From: MED-G78 sp964343355
GTDB taxonomy: Bacteria > Pseudomonadota > Gammaproteobacteria > Magnimaribacterales > D2472
DNA length: 49,020 bases
Reading direction: 5' to 3'
Assembly: GCA_964343355.1 (NCBI GenBank)
Contig: CAYFJC010000003.1
Location: 1-49,020, forward strand
Part shown: in pieces, positions 1-7,699 of the stretch
Position numbering within the stretch: position 1 is the first letter of the stretch
Layout: each line of letters opens with the position of its first letter
Made by a program: the position numbers and the translations under genes
Notes under the pieces: generated by a model
The model's input: only the letters and a program-made list of their open reading frames with translations
Databases searched by the model: none
What the model was told of the DNA's origin: nothing

Positions 1-25
1 CACTTTTTATGACATGCTAAATCAA

Positions 26-101
26 GGGTCGCTAGCTCAGTTGGTAGAGCAGTTGACTTTTAATCAATTGGTCACAGGTTCGAATCCTGTGCGACCCACC
101 A
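26..101 (+). tRNA. tRNA-Lys (anticodon UUU)
   Basis: The sequence folds as a full cloverleaf. The 7-bp acceptor stem is GGGTCGC (26-32) with GCGACCC (91-97), followed by discriminator A98 and an encoded CCA at 99-101. The D arm carries AGCTCAGTTGGTAGAGC and the T arm carries GGTTCGAATCC. The anticodon loop CTTTTAA (57-63) is closed by a 5-bp stem that includes one G-U pair, and the anticodon TTT is at 59-61, so it reads Lys AAA/AAG. The encoded CCA is typical of gammaproteobacteria. The 25 bases before it are too few to judge a promoter. Confidence 0.97.
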
Positions 102-158
102 TTTACATCATAAAATTTAGTAATAACTTTTCAAGTTATAAGCATCTAGAGGCTTGAG

Positions 159-1403
159 ATGAAAAATATTCTTAACAAACTTCTGTTACCTTTTACAAAA
201 GAATCATCTCTTGCAGGTGTTTTTTTCTTTTTTGTATTATCTTCTTGGTATGTTTTAAGGCCGGTAAGAAATGAAATGGCTGTAAGTAATGTAGATAATT
301 TACCCTTATTACTTGCTGTTGGTGCTTTGGCAATGTTGCTTGTTAATCCTATCTATTCCAGACTAGCCTCAAAAACTAATTTAAGAAAATTATTAATTTC
401 TTGCTACCTGTTTTTTATTGTAAATCTATTGGGATTTTTATTTTCTTGGAAGGTTTTAGATTTAGAGGGAGTTGTATGGCTTGGAAGAGCTTTTTATATT
501 TGGTGCAATATTTATTCCTTTTTTGTTGTATCTATATTTTGGGTGGTAATCATAAATGTTTTCAGATCATCAAAGACTAGAAATTTTTACGGCGTAATAA
601 TGGCTGGAGGTTCAATTGGTGCTTTAGTGGGATCTGAGATTTCAAAAAGATTTGCCAGCTCATTTACCGAAAGTGGTTTAGAATTTTTTAGTATTTCAGC
701 AATTATTCTACTATTTGCAGCTTTATGTGTTGGCTTGATGTTAATAAATTATACTAATTCTAAAAATAATCATGAATCAAATCAGCCTCTTGGCGGGGCA
801 AGTTTCGATGGCATTAAAAATGCTTTAACTAAGAAAGATATTCGTTCAATTGCTATATATGTGTGGCTATTTACTGGATTAATGACAATCCACTGGATGA
901 CTGCAATATCAATTATTGATGCATGGTCCAGTGATTCTGTAGAGAGGATCGCTTTGTTTGGTCAAATGGAGCAATTGGTAACAATTTTAACTTTACCTAC
1001 GCAGTTATTACTCACTTCAATCATTATAAATTTCTTAGGAGTTAAGCGCATTCTATTTTTATATGGAGTAGCTTTTTTAATTGTTTTCTCTGTGTATGCG
1101 ATTTCGCCAACAATATCTATCGTGATATTTGCAACTGTATTTCTTAGATTATTTGAGTACGCTATAAATAAACCTACAAGAGAAATAGTATTTAGCCATT
1201 TAAAGCAAAATGATCGGTATAAATCTTCAGTCTTTATTGATACTTTTTGTTCAAGATTGGGTGATCTATCAGGGAGTTTATTTATAACTTTTGGAAGTTT
1301 TATCGGGGTAGGGTTCTCTTTAATACCATTACTCGCTTTACCTATTACCGGTTTATTCTCTTACTTCGGTATTAAGATAGCCAAAGAAACAAAAATTTAT
1401 TGA
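159..1403 (+). CDS. Npt1/Npt2-like (ATP/ADP-translocase-type) membrane transporter
   Basis: This is a 414-residue polytopic membrane protein with about ten to twelve hydrophobic segments. The motif LRPVRNEM (residues 33-40) after the first segment matches the LRPVRDEMG signature of proteobacterial proteins annotated as MFS or NTP/NDP exchange (Npt1/Npt2, Tlc-like) transporters. A MAGGSIGALVG stretch near residues 148-158 is also typical of this family. In free-living bacteria the substrate is not established, and nucleotide exchange should not be assumed. A GAGG just upstream (149-152) supports the ATG at 159. The 3' end overlaps the convergent bepA gene by 7 bases. The family is fairly sure; the substrate is unknown. 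Confidence 0.7.
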   Translation: MKNILNKLLLPFTKESSLAGVFFFFVLSSWYVLRPVRNEMAVSNVDNLPLLLAVGALAMLLVNPIYSRLASKTNLRKLLISCYLFFIVNLLGFLFSWKVLDLEGVVWLGRAFYIWCNIYSFFVVSIFWVVIINVFRSSKTRNFYGVIMAGGSIGALVGSEISKRFASSFTESGLEFFSISAIILLFAALCVGLMLINYTNSKNNHESNQPLGGASFDGIKNALTKKDIRSIAIYVWLFTGLMTIHWMTAISIIDAWSSDSVERIALFGQMEQLVTILTLPTQLLLTSIIINFLGVKRILFLYGVAFLIVFSVYAISPTISIVIFATVFLRLFEYAINKPTREIVFSHLKQNDRYKSSVFIDTFCSRLGDLSGSLFITFGSFIGVGFSLIPLLALPITGLFSYFGIKIAKETKIY

Positions 1404-2830
1404 CCGCGTAGTTCTTTAATAGATTTTCTAGTTGTATTAATTTTTGTAATTATAGATTCAGATACTTCAAAATTACTTTCAGTTAATTTAAGTGCAAATT
1501 GAAGTTGATTGAGAGCATCTTCATACTGACCAAGTAATAAATAGTATTCAGCTCTACTCTGATGGTAGCCAATGACATTCTTGCTATCTCTTTGGATCTC
1601 AGACAAGTAAAGCCAGAGATACGGATCTGTATTCCTTCTTAAAAGTTGATCTCTAATTAACTCCTCGGCAGCAAATAGTTTTTTGTCATAAGCTAGAATT
1701 TTTGCCTTTAGAATAGTTAGAGGATAATTTTTTGGAGATATGTTTAAAAAAATATTTACTATATTTAGAGCTTCTTTTGACTTACCTGCATTTAGTAATA
1801 TCTCTGCTTTAGTATTATTAAGAATTAAATTTTTGGGATTTTCATCTATTAGCTTATCAATCTCTTTTAAGCTACTGGTATGTTGGCCACTCATCATATA
1901 AGCAACTGAAAGTGCATATCTATTTTCATTTGAAAAGTTTTCTTCTATTAGCCCCTTCATTTTTCTTACAGAATTTAACGGTATATCTTCATACCTCATT
2001 TGCAGCCTGCCTCTTATTAATTGGAAATTCAATGAATCTTTATTTTTGTATGGTGTCTCGACTTGATCAGCTGCATTAAAAGCATCCGCAACTCTTGAGG
2101 AAGATACGGGGTGAGTTAAAAGGAATTCAGGAATATTATCACCTGCAAGCCTCCTTAACTTTGCCATTTGTTCAAACATTTCCCCCATGCTATCAGGAGC
2201 ATACTGTGCATTAATGAGATTATTAAACCCAACTCTGTCAGCTTCTCTTTCAAATAAGCGACTATAGCGCAGGCTTTGCTGTTGAAGAAAAGCAGGTCCG
2301 GCCATAAATGCAGTAGGGTTATTTGTTGCTACAGCAGCAGCCATGGCAGAAACCAGAACAAGCATTGAAGCAAAGTTATTATCTCTCGAATTAAGTATAT
2401 TTCTTGCAAAATGTCTTTGACTTAAGTGGGCAAGTTCATGAGTAAGCACTGAAGCAAATTGACCTTCATTTTTAGCATTTAAAAAAAGACCTCCGTTAAT
2501 ACCAATCACCCCACCTGGTGCAGCAAATGCATTAAGAGACTTATCATCAATTAATAAGACATTAAAATTTCTATCTTTAACCTGGCTATATTCAGAAAGT
2601 CTATAAATCAATAATTCAGAATACTCTTGAATCAAGGGATCAGAAATCAAGGGAGCTTGGCTATAGACTTGTTTTAAGAATTCATTGCCAATAATTTTTT
2701 CTTGGTCAGTTGAAACAACTCCTGAAACTCTATCACCTAGCTCAGGTAATGATAAATTTAATTCAGGCTCAGCATAAATATTCAAAATAAATGAAACAGA
2801 TAATATAAAAAATAGTTTTTTCATTTTCAT
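1397..2830 (-). CDS. bepA: BepA, periplasmic M48 metalloprotease with TPR domain
   Basis: This 477-residue protein is close in length to E. coli BepA (YfgC), which in that organism degrades or helps mature misassembled LptD at the BAM complex. An N-terminal signal peptide probably ends after ...LNIYA (about residue 20). The zinc-protease motif HELAH is at 131-135, and the third ligand region EREAD is at 194-198. A conserved HPVSSSR follows near residue 240, and from about 300 onward there are TPR-like helical pairs. The gene is divergent from perM, as in E. coli. The start has two close ATGs (MKM) and no clear Shine-Dalgarno. BamB and BamC in the same window give it a natural functional setting. 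Confidence 0.92.
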   Translation of the reverse strand: MKMKKLFFILSVSFILNIYAEPELNLSLPELGDRVSGVVSTDQEKIIGNEFLKQVYSQAPLISDPLIQEYSELLIYRLSEYSQVKDRNFNVLLIDDKSLNAFAAPGGVIGINGGLFLNAKNEGQFASVLTHELAHLSQRHFARNILNSRDNNFASMLVLVSAMAAAVATNNPTAFMAGPAFLQQQSLRYSRLFEREADRVGFNNLINAQYAPDSMGEMFEQMAKLRRLAGDNIPEFLLTHPVSSSRVADAFNAADQVETPYKNKDSLNFQLIRGRLQMRYEDIPLNSVRKMKGLIEENFSNENRYALSVAYMMSGQHTSSLKEIDKLIDENPKNLILNNTKAEILLNAGKSKEALNIVNIFLNISPKNYPLTILKAKILAYDKKLFAAEELIRDQLLRRNTDPYLWLYLSEIQRDSKNVIGYHQSRAEYYLLLGQYEDALNQLQFALKLTESNFEVSESIITKINTTRKSIKELRGQ

Positions 2831-2884
2831 TTTTATTAAATCTTAAAAAATTTGTATTCCCAATAAAACTAACACATATAGAGG

Positions 2885-2909
2885 TTATTAGATTAATATA
2901 ATCTAATAA
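2885..2909. promoter_or_regulatory. Perfect inverted repeat, 11-bp arms, in the bepA/perM intergenic region
   Basis: The arms TTATTAGATTA (2885-2895) and TAATCTAATAA (2899-2909) are exact reverse complements separated by three bases (ATA). The site is 54 bases from the bepA start codon and 28 bases upstream of a perfect TTGACA for perM. It could be a dimeric-regulator operator serving both genes. It lacks the T-run and G+C content of a terminator. The regulator is unknown. Confidence 0.5.
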
Positions 2910-2937
2910 ATAAGCTTAAATTATATATAATTATTGT

Positions 2938-2967
2938 TTGACAGTGATAAGTTTAAATAGTTTTCAT
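2938..2967 (+). promoter_or_regulatory. Candidate sigma-70 promoter of perM
   Basis: A consensus -35 TTGACA (2938-2943) is followed after 18 bp by TTTCAT (2962-2967, 4 of 6 -10 positions). The predicted RNA start near 2974 would exclude a TTG at 2973 as start codon and supports the ATG at 2991. Confidence 0.4.
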
Positions 2968-2990
2968 GTTTATTGAATTTAAAAGGAATA

Positions 2991-4112
2991 ATGTCTTTTA
3001 TGAGTGATCTATTTTTAAGTAATGCGCTTTCGTTTATAGCTTTGGGTTTATTTGCGAGCATGGGATACTTTTTCTTTACTCAATCTGTAAAGAAAGTCTT
3101 CGTAAATGAAGAAACAATAGTCTTTTCTTTAATTCTTGTGGTTGCACTTGTCGCGCTTTCACTTTTCGGAAGTGTTTTATCTCCATTTTTAGTTAGTATT
3201 ATTGTTGCATACCTTTTGGTTGGTTTTCAGGCAAGGTTAGAGGGTTATGGGTTAAAAACATCTTCTGCATTAGCTTTAACTTATGCATTTTTTTTAGTTA
3301 TAACCACAACTCTATTGGTGTATTTAATTCCTCTAATTTATCAGCAGCTTCAGTCTCTTGTTTTAGAATCACCAAGGCTAATCAATGAACTTATTGGTTT
3401 TATACAAGCAGTTCCTAGCAATTATCCTGATCTTATTTCGTCTGATCAAGTCACTTCTTTTTTTGAAGGTATATCAGCTGAAGTAACCGGATTTACTCAA
3501 AACCTAGTTAAATCTTCAATTACAGGCATCACTGGAACTATTACATTTGCTATGTACCTTATTTTATTTCCTGTGCTTGTATATTTCTTTTTATTCGATA
3601 GAAAAAATATAATAAACAGCTTTATGGAGATCATTCCTGGTGAAAGAAAAATGCTTTCAAATGTTTGGTCAGAAATGGACAATCAATTAAGTAACTATGT
3701 AAGAGGAAAAACAATTGAAATTTTAATAGTTGCTACTACATCAGCAATTATTTTTGCATCACTGGGTTTAAATTACACAGCACTTCTTTCTGTATTGGTA
3801 GGGATGTCAGTATTAATTCCATATGTTGGAGCTTTTCTTGTCACTATTCCGGTTCTTGTTGTTGGCTTAATTCAGTTTGGACTATCTGCTGACTTTTATA
3901 TATTGACTGGATTATATTTATTATTACAGGCACTTGATGGAAATTTACTAGTCCCTCTAATATTTTCTGATGCAGTTAAATTACATCCAGTAATAATAAT
4001 ATTAGCAGTATTTATTTTTGGAAGTATGTTTGGTTTTTGGGGAGTATTTTTAGCAATACCAATAGCCACTTTTATTAAAGCTATTTGGAATGCATGGCCA
4101 TCACAGGCTTAA
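2991..4112 (+). CDS. perM: PerM-type AI-2E family membrane protein
   Basis: This polytopic inner-membrane protein of about 373 residues belongs to the AI-2E/PerM permease family. Hydrophobic segments are grouped at both ends around a more polar middle with the conserved stretch MLSNVWSEMDNQLSNYVRGK. The C-terminal part LDGNLLVPLIFSDAVKLHPVIII is characteristic of the family. Substrates are unclear; members have been linked to autoinducer-2 export and Na+/H+ antiport, but neither can be read from sequence. Divergent pairing with bepA matches E. coli. I chose ATG 2991 (AGGA three bases upstream, promoter at 2938-2967). ATG 3000 fits the AGGA with longer spacing, and an in-frame TTG lies at 2973. 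Confidence 0.85.
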   Translation: MSFMSDLFLSNALSFIALGLFASMGYFFFTQSVKKVFVNEETIVFSLILVVALVALSLFGSVLSPFLVSIIVAYLLVGFQARLEGYGLKTSSALALTYAFFLVITTTLLVYLIPLIYQQLQSLVLESPRLINELIGFIQAVPSNYPDLISSDQVTSFFEGISAEVTGFTQNLVKSSITGITGTITFAMYLILFPVLVYFFLFDRKNIINSFMEIIPGERKMLSNVWSEMDNQLSNYVRGKTIEILIVATTSAIIFASLGLNYTALLSVLVGMSVLIPYVGAFLVTIPVLVVGLIQFGLSADFYILTGLYLLLQALDGNLLVPLIFSDAVKLHPVIIILAVFIFGSMFGFWGVFLAIPIATFIKAIWNAWPSQA

Positions 4113-4116
4113 TTTT

Positions 4117-4584
4117 TTATAGAGATTTAATTGCTTCTAAAACTTCTGCAACGTGACCTTTAACCTTTACCGATCGCCATTCATTAATAACTTTTCCTTC
4201 TGCACTTATAATAAAGGTGCTTCTATCGACACCAATATACTCTCTGCCATACATTGATTTAAGCTTCATGACATCAAATGCTTTGCAGACCTTCTCATCA
4301 GGGTCAGATAATAGTTCAAATGGAAAACTCTGTTTAGCTTTAAAATTTTCATGAGATTTAACTGAATCTCTTGAAACTCCTAAAATTTCTGTATTAGATG
4401 ATTTAAATTCTTTATACGCATCTCTGAATTCTTGACCCTCTGTAGTGCAACCTGGAGTACTATCTTTTGGATAAAAGTAAATTACTAAATTCTTACCTAA
4501 AAAATCTTCTGATTGAAGAGTTTTACCACTTGTGGATTCAGCTTTAAATTTTGGACATTTTTTACCTAATATTTTTTTTGTCAT
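4117..4584 (-). CDS. bcp: Bcp/PrxQ-type thiol peroxidase
   Basis: This 155-residue peroxiredoxin reduces hydrogen peroxide and organic hydroperoxides in the cytoplasm. The active-site segment DSTPGCTTEG places the peroxidatic Cys at residue 46, with Arg in the SRDSVKSH region downstream. In E. coli Bcp the resolving Cys sits four to five residues later, but here that position is Gly50/Gln51. The only other candidate is C100 (DEKVCKAF), so the enzyme may act as a 1-Cys type using an external thiol. The gene ends 4 bases from convergent perM and diverges from dapA, recalling the bcp-dapA closeness in many gammaproteobacteria. Confidence 0.93.
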   Translation of the reverse strand: MTKKILGKKCPKFKAESTSGKTLQSEDFLGKNLVIYFYPKDSTPGCTTEGQEFRDAYKEFKSSNTEILGVSRDSVKSHENFKAKQSFPFELLSDPDEKVCKAFDVMKLKSMYGREYIGVDRSTFIISAEGKVINEWRSVKVKGHVAEVLEAIKSL

Positions 4585-4648
4585 TTTTTTTCCTTAATTG
4601 ATAGTATGTAATGATGTATAGTCCTATTTTTTACTGAAATAAATATTC

Positions 4649-5545
4649 ATGCAAGCACTTAAAGGAAGTTTAGTAGCATTAGTAACTCCGTTAGCTTCAA
4701 ATGGTAGCGTAGATTATGCTGCTATAAAAGATCTTGTTGGCTGGCATATTGAGCAGGGAACAGATGGGATTGTTTCAGTCGGAACTACTGGCGAAGCTCC
4801 AACATTAAGCACAAAAGAGCATGCAGAAGTAATAACCAAAACAATTGAATACGTTAATGGAGCAATTCCGGTTATTGCTGGAACTGGAGGAAATTCTACT
4901 CATGACTCTATTGCTTTAACAAAAGAGGCAGCAAGTGCTGGAGCAGATTTCTGTCTTTTAGTTACCCCTTATTACAATAAACCTAATCAGGAAGGGCTGT
5001 TAACTCATTTTACTGCAATAGCTGACTCTGTTGATATACCTCAAATTTTATATAACGTTCCATCAAGAACCGCCTGCGATATTTTACCTAGTACTGTTAA
5101 AACTTTAGCTCAACATCAAAATATTGTTGGAATTAAAGAAGCTTTGGATAATATGAATAGAATTAAGCAATTAGTTAAAATATCAAAAGAAATGCAAGAC
5201 GCTAAAGATTTTTATATTTACTCTGGAGATGACCCCACTTTTTTAGAATCGATGAAACTCGGTACTCATGGCGTGATATCTGTTGCTGCAAATGCTATAC
5301 CAAATCAAGTATCTGAAATATGCCAACTTGCTTTAAATAATAATTTTGTTGAGGCTGAAAACTTAAATCAGATCTATAGTGATTTTTATAATTTATGCTT
5401 TGTTGAGTCAAACCCAATGCCAATAAAGTGGATTATGTATAAACTTAATAAAATCCAAAATAATATAAGACTTCCATTAGTTAATCTTAATGAAACTTTT
5501 CATCAACAGATCCTGTCAGAGATGGTAAAATTAAAACTATTATGA
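4649..5545 (+). CDS. dapA: 4-Hydroxy-tetrahydrodipicolinate synthase
   Basis: DapA condenses pyruvate with aspartate semialdehyde in the lysine and meso-diaminopimelate pathway, so it feeds peptidoglycan. At 298 residues it has normal family length. The pyruvate-binding motif GTTGEAP is at 45-51, YNVPSRT at 135-141, and the Schiff-base lysine K163 lies in GIKEALD. A Gly-Val-Ile-Ser-Val segment near 210 completes the barrel signature. The start is ATG at 4649 without an obvious Shine-Dalgarno. The stop overlaps the bamC start by four bases (ATGA), the classic dapA-bamC-purC arrangement. Confidence 0.97.
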   Translation: MQALKGSLVALVTPLASNGSVDYAAIKDLVGWHIEQGTDGIVSVGTTGEAPTLSTKEHAEVITKTIEYVNGAIPVIAGTGGNSTHDSIALTKEAASAGADFCLLVTPYYNKPNQEGLLTHFTAIADSVDIPQILYNVPSRTACDILPSTVKTLAQHQNIVGIKEALDNMNRIKQLVKISKEMQDAKDFYIYSGDDPTFLESMKLGTHGVISVAANAIPNQVSEICQLALNNNFVEAENLNQIYSDFYNLCFVESNPMPIKWIMYKLNKIQNNIRLPLVNLNETFHQQILSEMVKLKLL

Positions 5546-6522
5546 AAAATATACCCCAACTATTATTAGCAATCTTTTTTATTCACTCCTGTTCTTACTT
5601 AACAGGGCCTGAAGGAATGTTTCCAGAAACAAAATATGATTTCTTGGAAGAAGAGCTTGCACCTAATCTAAATATTCCTGAGTCGCTAAATGATATTAGC
5701 AAAGACAATCATTACCCAATAGACGAAATGCTTGTACGAGATATTTCAAAAGATGTTCCTAAGCCTAGGCAGGTGTTTTCTTCTGGAGGAGCTTCAGAAG
5801 TTCAGTTAAGAAGATTGGGTGAATTAATGTGGATCTACGTTGAGACTCTTCCATCTACAGCTTGGCCAATCTCAAAAAATTATTGGGAAGCATCTTCTTA
5901 TGAGATCCTCTCAGAAGATGCAGAAACTGGTGTTATAAGAGTTGCTTTTGATCAAGATTCTATTTTAGAGATGATTGTCGAGCATGGAATTAAAGAAGCA
6001 TCAACTGAGATTTTCTTGAAGCAATTAAACAAAGACAATGAAAATATTACCGAGGTTGAATCAATAAAGCCTGAGCTTCAATTGATTGTTGATTATTTGG
6101 CAGCATCAGTTGAGAATTTTTCAGGTACATCACTTGCAGCACAAAGTCTGAATGAAAACAAAAAAGCAAGAATATTTACTCAAGATAATCAAACAGTTAT
6201 TGAGCTTGATTTATCATATCAAAGAGCCTGGTCTTCGGTCAGCAGAGCATTGACAGCAGGTAAAATTATTACAAATGATAGAAATAGAGATGAGGGGATT
6301 TTTTACGTGAGTTACGCTAGCGAAGCTAAACCTGGATTCTTTTCTTTTTTATCTTTTGGTAAAGAAGAAAATGAAGAGGGCCTTATTCTTGGTGAAGAAG
6401 CTGCATTTGAAGTTCAGGTTAAATCAAGTGGAGTAAAAACTATTATTACTGCTAAATCATTAAACGGTAGCATTGAAGATGCTGAAACATTACTTTCTAA
6501 AATAAATGAATCACTAAGCTAA
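5542..6522 (+). CDS. bamC: BamC, outer-membrane assembly lipoprotein
   Basis: This 326-residue lipoprotein is an accessory subunit of the BAM complex that inserts outer-membrane beta-barrel proteins. A short signal sequence ends in a lipobox with Cys17 (IHSC). An unstructured acidic and Pro-rich stretch follows, as in E. coli BamC. Two helix-grip-like domains are expected at about 90-190 and 210-325. The middle segment RRLGELMWIYVETLPSTAWP is family-like. Recognition rests on this plus its place between dapA and purC. It overlaps dapA by 4 bases and purC by one base (TAATG), so translation is probably coupled. Confidence 0.88.
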   Translation: MKNIPQLLLAIFFIHSCSYLTGPEGMFPETKYDFLEEELAPNLNIPESLNDISKDNHYPIDEMLVRDISKDVPKPRQVFSSGGASEVQLRRLGELMWIYVETLPSTAWPISKNYWEASSYEILSEDAETGVIRVAFDQDSILEMIVEHGIKEASTEIFLKQLNKDNENITEVESIKPELQLIVDYLAASVENFSGTSLAAQSLNENKKARIFTQDNQTVIELDLSYQRAWSSVSRALTAGKIITNDRNRDEGIFYVSYASEAKPGFFSFLSFGKEENEEGLILGEEAAFEVQVKSSGVKTIITAKSLNGSIEDAETLLSKINESLS

Positions 6523-7241
6523 TGAATAAAATAGATGAAATAACAGCTGGGAAAGCAAAGTCTTTATATACCACAGATAATTCTGATCAACTTATAATGC
6601 ATTTTAGAGATGACACTTCTGCATTTGATGGCAAGAAAAAAGAAGCATTGCTTGGCAAGGGTTCGGTTAATAATCAATTTAATGCCTTTATAATGGATCA
6701 TCTTGAAACAAAAGGTATAGCTACTCATCATCTAGAAATATTAAATTCAACAGATTCTCTAGTTCGTAAATTACAAATGTTTCCTATTGAATGTGTTATT
6801 AGAAATAGAGCAACTGGATCAATTTGCAGAAGACTGGGAACAGAGGATGGCTTAATCTTGCAAGCTCCTTTATTTGAATTTTTTTTAAAGGATGATGATT
6901 TGGGTGATCCGTTAATAACAGATGAGCACATACTATCCTTCGGTTGGGCAGCTGCAGAAAATATCAAAGAAATGAAAGAGTTAACATTAAAAATTAATGA
7001 AATACTTTCTGAGCTTTTTTTAAATAGCAATTTAATCTTGGTTGATTTTAAAGTTGAGTTTGGCTTGAGTAACGGAAAGTTATTTCTTGCAGATGAATTT
7101 ACTCCAGATGGATGTAGGCTCTGGGATACTGAAACATTAGCTAAAATGGATAAAGATAGATTTAGGCAAGGTCTAGGTGACGTTGTTGAGTCTTATCATC
7201 AAGTAGCAGACAGATTAGGCATGAATATTAAACTTGACTAA
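6522..7241 (+). CDS. purC: SAICAR synthetase
   Basis: PurC ligates aspartate to CAIR with ATP in de novo purine synthesis. The 239-residue length is standard for the short bacterial form. The N-terminal lobe carries GKAKSLYTTD (11-20), the nucleotide-binding loop region. Conserved segments are GKGSVNNQFN, the PIECVIRNRATGS block, and LADEFTPDGCRLW near the C-terminus. It overlaps bamC by one base. The last codons and the stop form the left half of the IscR-type operator that controls the next operon, so purC is probably the end of the dapA-bamC-purC transcript. Confidence 0.97.
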   Translation: MNKIDEITAGKAKSLYTTDNSDQLIMHFRDDTSAFDGKKKEALLGKGSVNNQFNAFIMDHLETKGIATHHLEILNSTDSLVRKLQMFPIECVIRNRATGSICRRLGTEDGLILQAPLFEFFLKDDDLGDPLITDEHILSFGWAAAENIKEMKELTLKINEILSELFLNSNLILVDFKVEFGLSNGKLFLADEFTPDGCRLWDTETLAKMDKDRFRQGLGDVVESYHQVADRLGMNIKLD

Positions 7242-7254
7242 ATAAGTCAGGTAT
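7230..7254 (+). promoter_or_regulatory. IscR type-1 binding site (autoregulatory operator)
   Basis: Compared with the E. coli type-1 IscR consensus as I remember it (ATA-S-YY-GACT-R-WWW-Y-AGTC-RR-S-TAT), 23 of 25 positions fit. The core is TTGACT, AAATA, AGTCAGGTAT. Only positions 2 (A for T) and 15 (A for Y) miss. It overlaps the -35 and spacer of the promoter at 7234-7261 and the purC stop (7239-7241), where holo-IscR would repress isc transcription. This is strong evidence that the neighbouring regulator is a true IscR. Confidence 0.85.
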
Positions 7255-7261
7255 TTATAAT
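7234..7261 (+). promoter_or_regulatory. Sigma-70 promoter of the isc operon
   Basis: TTGACT (7234-7239), a 16-bp spacer, and a consensus TATAAT (7256-7261). The expected RNA start, about 7 bases after the -10 box, falls at 7267-7269, which is on the GTG start codon of iscR (7268). No Shine-Dalgarno lies in the short purC-iscR gap, so the message may be leaderless. Confidence 0.75.
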
Positions 7262-7267
7262 TGGCGC

Positions 7268-7699
7268 GTGAAACTCACCACTAGAAGCAAATATGCTGTA
7301 AATGCTCTTACTGAACTTTGTACACTTCAAAATGACGGCCCAGTAGCACTTTCAGACATATCAAATCGTCAAAATATTGAAATAACATATCTTGAACAGC
7401 TATTTAGAAAACTAAGAATAGCTGGAATTGTGGAAAGCGTTAGAGGAAGGAAGGGTGGTTATATATATGCCAAAGATCCATTATTAGTATCTATAAAAGA
7501 TATTATGGATGCAGTTGACGAGAATTTAGATGCTACAAGTTGTAATGGAGCATCTTCTTGTCACCATGGAAAAAGATGTAATGCACACAATCTTTGGAGT
7601 GAATTAAATGATGTGGTTGATTCATTTCTTAGTAACGTAACTATTTCACATTTAATACAAAATGATAATTCACATATTCAGATTAAGGAGATAATTTGA
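7268..7699 (+). CDS. iscR: IscR, [2Fe-2S]-sensing transcriptional regulator
   Basis: This 143-residue Rrf2-family winged-helix regulator represses the isc operon when loaded with a [2Fe-2S] cluster. The N-terminus MKLTTRSKYAVNAL matches the IscR start, so the GTG at 7268 is well placed. The recognition helix region SNRQNIEITYLEQLFRKL and the wing RGRKGGYIYA are clear. Cluster ligands are the three Cys and one His in C-x5-C-x5-C-x2-H near residues 93-108, with E. coli spacing. A type-1 IscR site overlaps its own promoter. The stop overlaps the iscS ATG by one base. Confidence 0.96.
   Translation: MKLTTRSKYAVNALTELCTLQNDGPVALSDISNRQNIEITYLEQLFRKLRIAGIVESVRGRKGGYIYAKDPLLVSIKDIMDAVDENLDATSCNGASSCHHGKRCNAHNLWSELNDVVDSFLSNVTISHLIQNDNSHIQIKEII

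Noticed and set aside
6728..7030. 100-codon minus-strand frame inside purC
   Set aside because: Antisense shadow of purC with no recognisable protein text or ribosome site.
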